Notes: a model not told the origin generated them from the sequence alone. Positions 7,576-15,391 are shown, counted from the stretch's first letter. The stretch: DNA of 15,768 nt from DATLYT01 sp035574455 (GCA_035574455.1 DATLYT010000057.1:1-15768), one strand, 5' to 3'. Numbers and translations: made by a program.

Positions 7576-7614
7576 CCGTAGGGGCGGTCCGTGGATCGCC
7601 CCTACGGTTTTCTT
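7576..7614. terminator. Strong two-way hairpin terminator between convergent genes
   Basis: CCGTAGGGGCG (7576-7586) and CGCCCCTACGG (7597-7607) are perfect 11-bp inverted arms, and the intervening GTCC/GGAT can extend the stem. TTTTCTT follows at 7608-7614. It starts 9 bp after the M28 stop codon and ends 4 bp before the end of the convergent flavoenzyme gene, where a terminator serving both directions is expected. On the plus strand it has a U-rich tail. The GTAGGGGCG...CGCCCCTAC core also resembles dispersed palindromic repeats seen in many unrelated bacterial genomes (recollection, not checked here). Confidence 0.75.
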
Positions 7615-7617
7615 CAA

Positions 7618-8604
7618 TCACCAGTCCTCTTTTTCAAACCTGATCTTCTGCAGATCGCAAATCTGCTTGATGTCTGCCATCGAGAGCGGGTTGCCGCAGG
7701 TGAGCAGTACGGTTTCGGCGGGGTTCATCCGGTCAAGCAGCTCGTTCTTCGTCACGTGACCCGGCAAGACGGGTCGAACTGTTCTCGCCAGGAACTGTTT
7801 CATCTCCTCTACTTCCTTTCCTTCCGCCTCCGCACGCTGGAGATCCTCTTCTTCCTTCAACGGCATATCGAAAATCGACCGCAGAAGATTGTTTGCCCGT
7901 CCTTTCCCTAGCTCCTTCTTCTCGTAATCCTCTTTCGTCGGACGGCTGACGGAAGCGACATACACGAAGTCAAACTTCTTCTCCTTTTCAATCCTCGTCA
8001 ACTCCTCGTGGTAGGCCAATTCGTTGTAGACCCTGTTCGCGTGGAACAGGGTATAGCGCACGCCATCCGTTTTTCCTTGTAACGCTTCGTGGTGAAGCTG
8101 CTTGACCATCGAAACAAAAGGCGCTAATCCTGTCCCCGTTCCCACCATCACCACGTTCTTGAATCCTTTCGCTCGGCTCTCGAGTGTAAAATCGCCGACG
8201 ATTTTTTCGAAGTAGGTGATCTTGTTATCCGAGTTCACGTCGATCTGAAAGAGCGACTCCGTTAACCGCCCCGGCTCGCCAGTTTGCTGTAACTCGAGAA
8301 TGACGTAAAATTCAAGGAATCCCCACTGCTCCGTTTCAAACGGCGCTGAGGAGATCGAATACGAATGCGTCACAGGTCCATACTTCCTCTTCCCCTGCGC
8401 ATCAACATCGGGGACATATTCGACCTTCCCATCGGGGTAGACGACACGCTTGGTAAGCTTACAGTTCTCGCGGCGGAGGGCGATGTACTGCCCGGCTTTA
8501 TAGGCAGGAAATTTGCTGCCGCTTTCTGGCATCAGTCGGAAGATGGCCAGATAGGGCGAAAGGTCCTGGCGGGAGATAATGGTTCCGGTTTTTTGGGCAG
8601 CCAC
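7618..8604 (-). CDS. Ferredoxin-NADP reductase-like flavoprotein (FAD/NAD(P)-binding)
   Basis: A 328-residue cytoplasmic oxidoreductase of the ferredoxin-NADP(+) reductase superfamily, moving electrons between NAD(P)H and an iron-sulfur or similar partner through FAD. The start is GTG at 8604, supported by GGAG 5 bases upstream. The FAD-binding barrel occupies about residues 1-140 with the flavin motif HSYS (80-83), where the family normally has an Arg-x-Tyr-Ser/Thr sequence. The NAD(P) domain has GTGTGLAPFVSM (155-166) and the C-terminal TCGNP motif (302-306). Arg191 in HANRVYNELAY and Arg221 in VSRPT suggest NADP(H) preference, as in bacterial Fpr. The chain ends in Trp, as Fpr enzymes with a C-terminal aromatic that stacks on FAD. 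It is longer than typical Fpr (about 250-260 residues) because of charged insertions near 48-78 and 225-290. It is divergent from the tetR efflux operon. The electron partner is unknown. Confidence 0.82.
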   Translation of the reverse strand: MAAQKTGTIISRQDLSPYLAIFRLMPESGSKFPAYKAGQYIALRRENCKLTKRVVYPDGKVEYVPDVDAQGKRKYGPVTHSYSISSAPFETEQWGFLEFYVILELQQTGEPGRLTESLFQIDVNSDNKITYFEKIVGDFTLESRAKGFKNVVMVGTGTGLAPFVSMVKQLHHEALQGKTDGVRYTLFHANRVYNELAYHEELTRIEKEKKFDFVYVASVSRPTKEDYEKKELGKGRANNLLRSIFDMPLKEEEDLQRAEAEGKEVEEMKQFLARTVRPVLPGHVTKNELLDRMNPAETVLLTCGNPLSMADIKQICDLQKIRFEKEDW

Positions 8605-8667
8605 GGCTACTCCAAAAAGTCGCGTCCAAAATGCTGTCCAAGATAGTGAGAACCGCTACCAGATTCA

Positions 8668-8696
8668 ATTTTACCGCCAATCGACCAAACCCAAAA
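8668..8696 (-). promoter_or_regulatory. Possible promoter for the flavoprotein gene
   Basis: On the minus strand TTTTGG and TAAAAT (8673-8668) are separated by 17 bases. The -10 agrees with the consensus in five of six positions but the -35 is weak. It lies about 65 bases before the GTG start and overlaps the left copy of the 12-bp direct repeat. It is offered only because the divergent gene must have a promoter somewhere in this region. Confidence 0.22.
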
Positions 8697-8706
8697 AGCG
8701 TAGTAA
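8695..8706 (+). repeat. 12-bp direct repeat AAAGCGTAGTAA, copy 1
   Basis: AAAGCGTAGTAA occurs exactly at 8695-8706 and again at 8758-8769 in the region between the divergent flavoprotein and tetR genes. The copies match over 12 bases and differ on both sides. Their spacing of 63 bp is close to six turns of B-form DNA, so bound proteins would face the same side. Possible paired operator. Confidence 0.55.
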
Positions 8707-8757
8707 AAAAACGGGCTAAAAATAAATCTTTTTAACCGTGCAACTTTTCACTAAACT

Positions 8758-8769
8758 AAAGCGTAGTAA
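8758..8769 (+). repeat. 12-bp direct repeat AAAGCGTAGTAA, copy 2
   Basis: Second exact copy of the repeat. It lies directly before the perfect palindrome at 8771-8783, with a single base between them, and close to the expected transcription start of the tetR operon. A regulator bound here would interfere with tetR operon transcription. Confidence 0.55.
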
Positions 8770-8770
8770 C

Positions 8771-8783
8771 TGACTGCCAGTCA
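8771..8783. promoter_or_regulatory. Predicted TetR-family operator
   Basis: TGACTG-C-CAGTCA is a perfect 6-bp inverted repeat around one central base, with a further AA/TT match outside one mismatched pair (8768-8786). Its size and symmetry fit operators of TetR-family dimers, and it lies 24 bp before the ATG of a tetR-like gene, where autorepression usually acts. A weak candidate -10 (TAAACT, 8752-8757) lies just upstream, so the palindrome would cover the start site. Binding is inferred. Confidence 0.5.
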
Positions 8784-8807
8784 TTTTAATGCAATTAAGG
8801 AGGCTGT

Positions 8808-9512
8808 ATGGGTATTCAGGAACGGAAGGAAAGAGAGAAAGAGCATCGCCGGGAGGAGATTCTCAACGCCGCGCAGAAGGTTTTTTTTACCAAAGGTCTT
8901 CAAGCAGCGACGATGGACGAAGTGGCGGAGGTAGCCGAGTTGAGCAAAGGAACACTCTACCTCTACTACAAGAGCAAAGAGGATCTCTATCTTGCCGTAA
9001 TGATGCGCGGGATGGGAATCCTCTACTCCATGTTTGAACCGATTGCGTTGTCGCAGGAGCCGACCGTGGTCAAGCTCGTCAAGATGACGGAAGCCTACTA
9101 TGAATTCTTCCAGAAGCACTGCAATTACTTCCGCATGTTCTACTTTTTCCAGAATCCGCAGTTCCACAAACAGGTGTCGGAGGAGATGATGCAGTGTTGT
9201 ACGGGCGAAAACCAGCGCGTGTGGGAACTCGTGGTGCGGGTCATACAGCAGGGAATTGATGAAGGCGATTTGCGATCAGACATTAGTCCAATGGTCATGG
9301 GCGTAATCGTCTGGTCGAGCGCGAATGCCATCATGATGCGGATGGATACGCAGCGGGAATACTTCCAGACGACGATGAATGTGAATTTGGAAGATGTGCT
9401 GAAAATCTCCAACACGTTGCTGTTGCAATCGCTCATGACCGAGAGTGCGAAACGGAAGTATGCGTCGTTGTTTCAGCCCGCAGGAATGAAGGAGCGGGTT
9501 GCAGTCAACTAA
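8808..9512 (+). CDS. TetR/AcrR-family transcriptional repressor of the efflux operon
   Basis: A 234-residue DNA-binding protein, probably a homodimeric repressor released by a small ligand. Residues about 14-60 form the TetR N-terminal domain: REEILNAAQKVF as helix 1, then the helix-turn-helix ATMDEVAEVAELSKGTLYLY and the following YKSKEDL. The remaining three quarters is the ligand-binding and dimer domain, which is aromatic-rich (YYEFFQKHCNYFRMFYFF near 86-103) and may line a hydrophobic pocket. The start is firm: AAGGAGG lies 4 bases before the ATG. It is the first gene of the operon with the TolC-like, adaptor and RND genes, 34 bp before the next start. By analogy with AcrR, it likely represses its own operon through the palindrome at 8771-8783 and could also affect the divergent flavoprotein gene. 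The ligand cannot be read from sequence. Confidence 0.92.
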   Translation: MGIQERKEREKEHRREEILNAAQKVFFTKGLQAATMDEVAEVAELSKGTLYLYYKSKEDLYLAVMMRGMGILYSMFEPIALSQEPTVVKLVKMTEAYYEFFQKHCNYFRMFYFFQNPQFHKQVSEEMMQCCTGENQRVWELVVRVIQQGIDEGDLRSDISPMVMGVIVWSSANAIMMRMDTQREYFQTTMNVNLEDVLKISNTLLLQSLMTESAKRKYASLFQPAGMKERVAVN

Positions 9513-9546
9513 CACGAGAACGTTGAGCAGACACTACGAGGAGTTT

Positions 9547-10911
9547 ATGCACCGAAGACTATATGTCCCAATGATAGTATGGTTGATTTTGAGCAGTGCC
9601 GCAGTTACGGCGGGAGACCAAACGGTAAAAATCCTGACTATTGATAAAGCAATTCAGATCGCTCTGCAAAAGAACCAGGAGCTTGCATCCGCCCGCCTTG
9701 AAGTCGAAAAGGCCAACGCGAAGGTGAATGAAGCTATCGGCACGGCATTGCCGGCCTTTGACCTGAGCGGCCGCTATACCCGCGCACTCAAAAAGCCCGT
9801 CTTCTTTCTTCCCGACTTCAGCGACCTTAACAGTGGCAGGACGGTGCCGATTCGGGTCGGCTCTGACCACGCCGTCGAGATGGCCTTGAGCGCACGGCAG
9901 GTGTTGTTCAACGCCGCCGTCATCACGGGGGTTGGAGCTGCACGAATTTACCTCGAGGTTGCGCGGGATATGTACAGGTCGAAGCAAGCTGAAACAGTTG
10001 CCAAAGTGCGCAAAGCGTTTTACAGTGTCCTGCTTGCCAAAGAGGTTTCCCTCATGATGCAATCCAATTTGAAGAACGCCGAGGAGAACCTGAAAAACGT
10101 CCGGCTGATGAAGCAGCAGGGTCTTGTCTCCGAATATGATGAGCTTCGGGCCATTGTGGGTGTAGAAAATCTAAAACCCGCGGTGATCCAGGCTGAGAAC
10201 AACTATGCATTGGCCATCGATGGTTTGCGGATGGCCATGGGTGTTGGGCCGACGGAGGAGTATCTTATCCAGGGCATGCTCGACTTTGCGGCTGTCGATC
10301 ACGAGATTCTTACCTCGGCCATGGAGACAGTGTTAAAACAAAACTCCTCGCTCAGCGCACTCCGTCATCAGGTCGACGTCAACAAAGCCATCGTCAATAT
10401 CGAGCGGTCGAACTATCTCCCGACGCTCACGGCATTTGGGAACTACCAGTATCAGGTCGCGAAAAACGACCTCAGAATCTCTACACGCGACTTCATTGGG
10501 AGCTCGGTAGTCGGCCTTCAACTTTCCATCAATCTCTTCCAGGGGCTTCAAACGAACGCCCGGGTCGATCAGGCGAAAGTAGATGTCCGGAAAGCAGAGG
10601 AGCAATTGACCAGCGTGGAAAACAGCCTGCGGACGGCTGTTCACTCGGTGCTCTTGCAACTCGAGCAATCACGCAGACGAATCGAGGCGCAGGAGAAGAC
10701 CGTCGAGCAAGCCGAGCGTGGCTATAGGATAGCGACGACGAGATTTACCAGTGGCTTAGGTACCCAGTTGGAAGTGAACGATGCTCAGCTTGCACTAACG
10801 CAAGCAAAAGTCAATCGGATGCAGGCCATCTACGATTATCTCGTCGCATCGGCGGACCTCGATCAATTGATCGGGCGGCTGCCGGCGTACGTAGAACAAG
10901 TATCAGAATAA
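9547..10911 (+). CDS. TolC-family outer-membrane efflux channel
   Basis: Outer-membrane factor of the tripartite efflux system: it forms a trimeric barrel and long periplasmic helical tunnel through which the RND pump expels substrates. From the ATG at 9547 (GAGGAG 3 bases upstream) it has 454 residues with a signal peptide (MHRRLYVPMI, hydrophobic core, cleavage near VTA-GDQ at about residue 23). The frame extends upstream to a TTG at 9499 inside tetR, which would bury the signal peptide. Two outer-membrane-efflux repeats are visible, about 28-232 and 255-445, each starting with a helix such as TIDKAIQIALQKNQEL and including long heptad-like helices (145-225 and 335-430). LNLFQG-like sequence INLFQGLQTNARV (328-340) is typical of the second repeat. 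Length fits the family. Confidence 0.92.
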   Translation: MHRRLYVPMIVWLILSSAAVTAGDQTVKILTIDKAIQIALQKNQELASARLEVEKANAKVNEAIGTALPAFDLSGRYTRALKKPVFFLPDFSDLNSGRTVPIRVGSDHAVEMALSARQVLFNAAVITGVGAARIYLEVARDMYRSKQAETVAKVRKAFYSVLLAKEVSLMMQSNLKNAEENLKNVRLMKQQGLVSEYDELRAIVGVENLKPAVIQAENNYALAIDGLRMAMGVGPTEEYLIQGMLDFAAVDHEILTSAMETVLKQNSSLSALRHQVDVNKAIVNIERSNYLPTLTAFGNYQYQVAKNDLRISTRDFIGSSVVGLQLSINLFQGLQTNARVDQAKVDVRKAEEQLTSVENSLRTAVHSVLLQLEQSRRRIEAQEKTVEQAERGYRIATTRFTSGLGTQLEVNDAQLALTQAKVNRMQAIYDYLVASADLDQLIGRLPAYVEQVSE

Positions 10912-10936
10912 TCCTTCAGACAATAAAGGTGAAGCT

Positions 10937-11995
10937 ATGAAACAGGTCAAGGTTATCGTGGGAATCCTTCTGGCGGTGGGTTTGAGTGTGCTCGTCGTAG
11001 CATGCGGGAAGTCTGATGCGAAGACCAACGGTAATGCTGAGGCGCACGAACAACAGGCTGTCACAGTTCGTGTGCAGGAAGTACAACTCGTTCCGTACAC
11101 CGAAGTGCTGAATGCCACCGGAATCGTCAAGGCGTACGAGGATGTCATGCTGAGTCCCGAAGAGGGCGGCGTGATCAAGGAATGGAAAGTTGAGAAAGGT
11201 CAGCGAATTACTAAGGGTCAGGTCCTCGCCGTTCTTAAAGATGACATTCTGCAGGCGAGTTACGATGCGGCGTTGGCTCAGTACAAGTTAGCTGAATTGA
11301 ACTACTCGAAGCAGGAAAAAATCTACTCCGAGCAGGCGATTAGCGAGATGCAGCTCAAGAGCTCCGAGTACAATCGCGACGCAGCAAAGGCACAAGCCGA
11401 CCTGATGCTGGCTCGGCTGGAGCGTTCGAAACTCCGCAGCCCGATCAACGGCATCTTGAACGATCGGTTTGTGGATGAAGGCGAATTCGCTCCGCCTGCT
11501 GTTCCGGTTGCGCACCTCGTCAACGTCAGCTCGGTCAAAGTTGTTGCTGACGTTCCCGAACGGTATGCTGGTTCCGTGACGGTTGGGGCTCAAGTCCGTG
11601 TGATGGTTGACGCCATCGGCGCGGATACTCTCGTGAGCAAGGTGAGTTTTGTCGGTGCTGCCGTTTCGCCAAACAATCGCACGCTGCCGGTGGAAATCAT
11701 CATCCCCAATCCTCGTCAGCGCCTGAAGCCGGAGATGGTCGCGCGCGTGCAGATTATCCGTTCCCAACGACAAGCCGCAATTCTGGTCAGCGAATCTATC
11801 ATTCAACAAGTGGACCGCAACAAGCTGGTCGTTTACGTAGAACGCAACGGTGTCGCCGAGGAACGTATGGTGAAAATCGGCGGCCGGCAGAACGGTATGG
11901 TCGAAATTATCGATGGTCTGAAACCGGGCGACCGTGTGATCGTGTCCGGGTTCCAGAAGCTGGTCGATGGCCAGCCGGTGCAAGTATCCAATTAA
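10937..11995 (+). CDS. RND efflux periplasmic adaptor (membrane-fusion protein), lipoprotein
   Basis: Periplasmic adaptor joining the RND pump to the TolC-like channel. It has 352 residues and a lipoprotein signal, with hydrophobic residues 6-22 followed by VVAC, making Cys23 the lipid-anchored residue; the mature protein would be tethered to the inner membrane. The order of elements is that of the HlyD/AcrA family: a split lipoyl (barrel-sandwich) domain at about 65-100 and 165-195 (LSPEEGGVIKEWKVEKGQ and LRSPINGILNDRFVDEGEF), a short alpha-helical hairpin between them (103-163), a beta-barrel (198-275) and a membrane-proximal domain (280-350). The hairpin is short compared with AcrA-like coils. 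It begins 25 bp after the channel gene and ends 33 bp before the pump gene. AAGGTGA, 5 bases before the ATG, is the likely ribosome binding site. Confidence 0.92.
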   Translation: MKQVKVIVGILLAVGLSVLVVACGKSDAKTNGNAEAHEQQAVTVRVQEVQLVPYTEVLNATGIVKAYEDVMLSPEEGGVIKEWKVEKGQRITKGQVLAVLKDDILQASYDAALAQYKLAELNYSKQEKIYSEQAISEMQLKSSEYNRDAAKAQADLMLARLERSKLRSPINGILNDRFVDEGEFAPPAVPVAHLVNVSSVKVVADVPERYAGSVTVGAQVRVMVDAIGADTLVSKVSFVGAAVSPNNRTLPVEIIIPNPRQRLKPEMVARVQIIRSQRQAAILVSESIIQQVDRNKLVVYVERNGVAEERMVKIGGRQNGMVEIIDGLKPGDRVIVSGFQKLVDGQPVQVSN

Positions 11996-12028
11996 TCTTC
12001 GAGTTCATGACAACGAAAGCAGATTCCT

Positions 12029-15000
12029 ATGCGCATTGCAAATCTTGCGGTCGATAACCGAGTCGCTGTCTACATCCTCATTGTGCTCATCGTGTTCATC
12101 GGGTGGACGACCTATACGTCGCTGCCCCGGGAAGCCGCGCCGGATATTACGATTCCTCTGGTCATTGTATCGACGCCCTACGTCGGCGTCTCACCAACCG
12201 ATGTGGAAGGACTCGTCACACAGCCCTTGGAGCGGGCGCTGAAATCGCTGAGCGACATCAAGCAGATTTCGTCTGTCTCCAAAGAGGGCCTTTCGACAGT
12301 CCGGGTTGAATTCAATACGGGCGTCGATATCGATGATGCCTTGCGACGCGTGCGGGACAAAGTGAACTCCACGCGCCCGCAACTGCCGAGCGATATTCTG
12401 GAGCCGGTCGTTTCTGAAATCAACTTTAGCGAGTTTCCCATCATGTTTGTCAACGTGGGCGGAAACGTCGGCCTCGCCCGGCTGAAAAAGATCGCTGAGG
12501 ACTTACAAGACAAAATTGAAGCCATTCCCGGCGTGTTGCGAGCAGACCTGAACGGCGGTCTTGAGCCTGAAGTGCAGGTGAACGTCGACGTCTACCGGAT
12601 GAATGCCTACCAGATCGGCTTCGATGATATCGTCAACTCCATCCGGAACGAAAACCTGTCGTTGCCGGGCGGTTCCATTGACGAAAAGAACACGACCTTT
12701 TCGATACGCGTGCCCGGCGAGTTCAAAGACGTCAAGCCGCTTGAAGATCTTGTGATCAAAATCCAAAATGGAAAGGCGATTTATCTTCGGGATGTTGCCA
12801 CGGTGGATTATTCGTTCGAGGACCGGCAAACGTATGCACGACTCAATGGTACGGAAGACGTTTCGCTGGCCGTCCGCAAACGGGCGGGCGAAAATCTCCT
12901 GCGCATTGCCGCTGATGTGAAAGAGGTCGTCAAGGGCATCGAGAAAACTCTACCGGCGGGCATTACGATCACAATTTCCAACGATCAGTCGGAACAGATT
13001 CAACGGTCCGTCCACGAGCTGGAGAACAGCATCATGACGGGTATGTTCCTCGTCGTCCTCTCCCTCTTTATGTTCTTCGGGTTCAAGAACTCGCTCCTCG
13101 TATCGACGGCCATCCCGCTGGCGATGTTCATCGGGTTCATGGTGTTGGGTGCGTTCGACATTACGCTGAATTTCGTTGTGCTCTTTTCGCTGGTACTCGT
13201 CCTCGGCATTTTGGTAGACGATGCGATTGTGGTGATCGAAAATATCTACCGCCATCAGCACGAATACCACAAGAACCCTGTGCAGGCCGCCAAAGATGGA
13301 ACGGCGGAAGTCGCCATCCCTGTCATCTCCTCGACGATCACCACCGTTTCACCCTTTATTCCCTTGCTCTTCTGGCCCGGCGTGGTGGGCGACTTCATGT
13401 GGTACCTGCCGATTACACTCATTGTTACGCTCGGAGCCTCCCTGTTCGTTGCGTTTGTCATCAGCCCGGTGCAGGGAGCACAGTGGATCAACTACGAGCG
13501 GGAAATGAAAAAAGCCAAGGAAAACCTCGAACATCCCACCTGGTGGAAGAAGTACAACCCCTTCACGTGGCTCTACCACGAAGTCGACCAGAAGGTTTTT
13601 CCCTGGATGCAGCGACAATACGTTAAGGCGCTCCGATGGACGTTGCAGAGGAGGGGCATCACCATCTCCGCATCGCTCGGTCTTCTCGTTCTCGTCTTCG
13701 TGCTCTTCGGCTTGTTTGGGACGGGCGTAGAGTTTTTCCCCAGCGTCGACCCCCAGCAGGTCAATGTGAGCATCGAAGCTCCTCCCGGAACCTCGCTGGA
13801 CGTCACGAACGCGATCGCCGCTTCACTCGAAGAACGTTTGCGGGATGTGAAGGGGAGGGAAGACATGGAGTTCGTGGTGACGAGCATCGGCACGTCGGAT
13901 GATCCGTTTGACTTCGGCGGCGGTCAAGGCACCTCGAACAAGGGACGTATTTCGATCAATTTTGTGCAGAAGGCTAAGCGTTCGCAGAGTAGCGTGGCAA
14001 CGATGGAGAACATTCGACTGAAAACCGCGCACGTGGCAGGAGCCGATATCCGTGTGACGAAACTCGAGATGGGTCCCCCCGTCGGAGCGCCCGTGAGTAT
14101 CGAGGTCTCCGGCGACAACTACGAAGAGCTTGCGCAGCTCAGTGCACGCATTCAGGAACAGATTAAGGGTATTCCTAACCTCTACGACTTGAAAGATGAC
14201 TACAACGTCGGCAAGCCGGAGATCGAGGTAGTGGTCGACCGTGAAAAGGCAGGCTTGCTCTGGACGAACACCGGCCAGATTGCCAGCACAATCCGGGCGG
14301 CTATCAATGGAGCGGAGGCGTCGAAGTACCGTGTGGGAGAAGATGAATACAAGATTCGCGTGCGCTTGCGGGAGGATCAGCGCCGCTCGATTGACGACAT
14401 CGGGAATGTCCGCGTCACCTTCATGAATCGCCGCGGCACGCTGATGTCGATTCCCATCTCGGCTGTGGCAGACGTTCGGAAGACCTCGGGCGTCACCGAC
14501 ATCCGCCGCAAAGACCTCAAGCGCGTTATCACGATCACCGGCAACGTTGAAGGCCGGCTCGCGTCGGATGTGCTGAACGACGTCCGCGCCAAGCTCGCCG
14601 GGTTCGAGATGCCGCAAGGCTACTCTCTGAAATTCACCGGTAAGGACGAAGAGCAGAAAAAAGCTGAGGCGTTTTTGAGCAAGGCGTTCGTCATCACCAT
14701 CCTGCTCGTGTTCTTGATTATGGTGATGGAGTTCAATTCGGTCAAAGTTCCGTTCGTCATTATGCTCTCCGTCTTGCTCTCCCTCATCGGTGTGATGATC
14801 GGACTGCTGGTGACGCGGATGCCGTTCAGTGTGATCATGACGGGTGTTGGTGTGATCGCTCTTGCTGGAATCGTGGTCAAGAACGCCATTGTGTTGCTCG
14901 ACTTTGCAAAGCGGAAGCGCGAAGAAGGAATGCCACTCGACGAGGCATTGGTGGAGGCTGGCCGAACACGTCTCCGGCCCATCTTGCTCACCGCAGCCAC

Positions 15001-15295
15001 AACGGTGCTGGGGATTCTTCCGCTGGCAACGGGCTTCGACTTCGACTGGCGTGGCTTCTATTTTGTCGTCGGGGCTGAGAGTGCGGCATTCTGGGGTCCG
15101 CTTGGCGTGGCAGTGATCTCGGGCCTGACGATTTCTTCGTTCCTGACGCTGGTGATTGTACCGACGTTCTACTCGCTGTTAGAATCGTGGAGCGATCGCC
15201 TTGCAGCAAAGATTCGTCACCTCGGCGACGGGAAATCATCCGAGCTGCCGCCCGCGATCGAGCCCTTACCGACGAAGAAACAGTTCAGTCATTAA
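12029..15295 (+). CDS. RND-family efflux pump, HAE1-type inner-membrane permease
   Basis: Proton-driven inner-membrane transporter that works as a trimer with the adaptor and channel encoded upstream, expelling hydrophobic or amphiphilic compounds. It has 1088 residues, slightly longer than AcrB. Layout: TM1 (about 11-30), porter domain (31-330), TM2-TM6 (335-480), a loop, TM7 (545-565), second porter domain (566-880), TM8-TM12 (885-1052). The proton-relay residues of drug/H+ antiporters are present: Asp397 and Asp398 in TM4 (GILVDDAIVVIENIY), Lys951 in TM10 (GIVVKNAIVLLDFAK) and Thr988 in TM11 (RPILLTAATTVLG). This argues for the HAE1 (drug) rather than the metal-exporting HME branch. The TM6 end is unusual (ISPVQGAQWINYEREMKKA), leading into a Trp/Lys-rich segment at about 485-540. 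No strong ribosome binding site precedes the ATG, so translation may depend on coupling within the operon. Confidence 0.94.
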   Translation: MRIANLAVDNRVAVYILIVLIVFIGWTTYTSLPREAAPDITIPLVIVSTPYVGVSPTDVEGLVTQPLERALKSLSDIKQISSVSKEGLSTVRVEFNTGVDIDDALRRVRDKVNSTRPQLPSDILEPVVSEINFSEFPIMFVNVGGNVGLARLKKIAEDLQDKIEAIPGVLRADLNGGLEPEVQVNVDVYRMNAYQIGFDDIVNSIRNENLSLPGGSIDEKNTTFSIRVPGEFKDVKPLEDLVIKIQNGKAIYLRDVATVDYSFEDRQTYARLNGTEDVSLAVRKRAGENLLRIAADVKEVVKGIEKTLPAGITITISNDQSEQIQRSVHELENSIMTGMFLVVLSLFMFFGFKNSLLVSTAIPLAMFIGFMVLGAFDITLNFVVLFSLVLVLGILVDDAIVVIENIYRHQHEYHKNPVQAAKDGTAEVAIPVISSTITTVSPFIPLLFWPGVVGDFMWYLPITLIVTLGASLFVAFVISPVQGAQWINYEREMKKAKENLEHPTWWKKYNPFTWLYHEVDQKVFPWMQRQYVKALRWTLQRRGITISASLGLLVLVFVLFGLFGTGVEFFPSVDPQQVNVSIEAPPGTSLDVTNAIAASLEERLRDVKGREDMEFVVTSIGTSDDPFDFGGGQGTSNKGRISINFVQKAKRSQSSVATMENIRLKTAHVAGADIRVTKLEMGPPVGAPVSIEVSGDNYEELAQLSARIQEQIKGIPNLYDLKDDYNVGKPEIEVVVDREKAGLLWTNTGQIASTIRAAINGAEASKYRVGEDEYKIRVRLREDQRRSIDDIGNVRVTFMNRRGTLMSIPISAVADVRKTSGVTDIRRKDLKRVITITGNVEGRLASDVLNDVRAKLAGFEMPQGYSLKFTGKDEEQKKAEAFLSKAFVITILLVFLIMVMEFNSVKVPFVIMLSVLLSLIGVMIGLLVTRMPFSVIMTGVGVIALAGIVVKNAIVLLDFAKRKREEGMPLDEALVEAGRTRLRPILLTAATTVLGILPLATGFDFDWRGFYFVVGAESAAFWGPLGVAVISGLTISSFLTLVIVPTFYSLLESWSDRLAAKIRHLGDGKSSELPPAIEPLPTKKQFSH

Positions 15296-15318
15296 CTGAT
15301 CTCAAGTTGACCGCTCTT

Positions 15319-15346
15319 CCAGCCATCCGTTGAAACGGACGGCTGG
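15319..15346. repeat. Hairpin A of a three-hairpin cluster
   Basis: CCAGCCATCCGTT (15319-15331) and AACGGACGGCTGG (15334-15346) pair over 13 positions with one mismatch and a minimal 2-base loop. It begins 24 bp after the RND stop codon. The CCGTTGAAACGG core resembles dispersed palindromic repeats in Bacteroidota-related genomes (recollection, not checked). Confidence 0.6.
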
Positions 15347-15356
15347 GAAACCGAAG

Positions 15357-15377
15357 AAAACCCGTGGTGCGGGTTTT
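15357..15377 (+). terminator. Likely intrinsic terminator of the efflux operon (hairpin B)
   Basis: AAAACCCG (15357-15364) and CGGGTTTT (15370-15377) pair perfectly over 8 bp around the loop TGGTG. The CG-rich core with an A/T-paired base ending in four T residues has terminator form on both strands. It is the middle of three successive hairpins after the RND pump gene. The short T-run and four-bp GC core make strength uncertain, but the neighbouring hairpins would add to it. Confidence 0.5.
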
Positions 15378-15391
15378 GGCGCTTCCGGTGA

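Noticed and set aside
9499..9546. TTG start for the TolC-like protein overlapping tetR
   Set aside because: The 16 additional residues precede a good signal peptide, and GAGGAG supports the ATG at 9547.
11288..11983. 231-codon minus-strand open frame opposite the adaptor gene
   Set aside because: It lies fully inside the membrane-fusion protein gene and has no recognisable motif or start context.
13823..14617. Long minus-strand open frame opposite the RND pump gene
   Set aside because: The plus-strand frame encodes a complete RND pump with conserved motifs throughout. The reverse translation is His/Arg-rich with no family signature, so it is a shadow frame.
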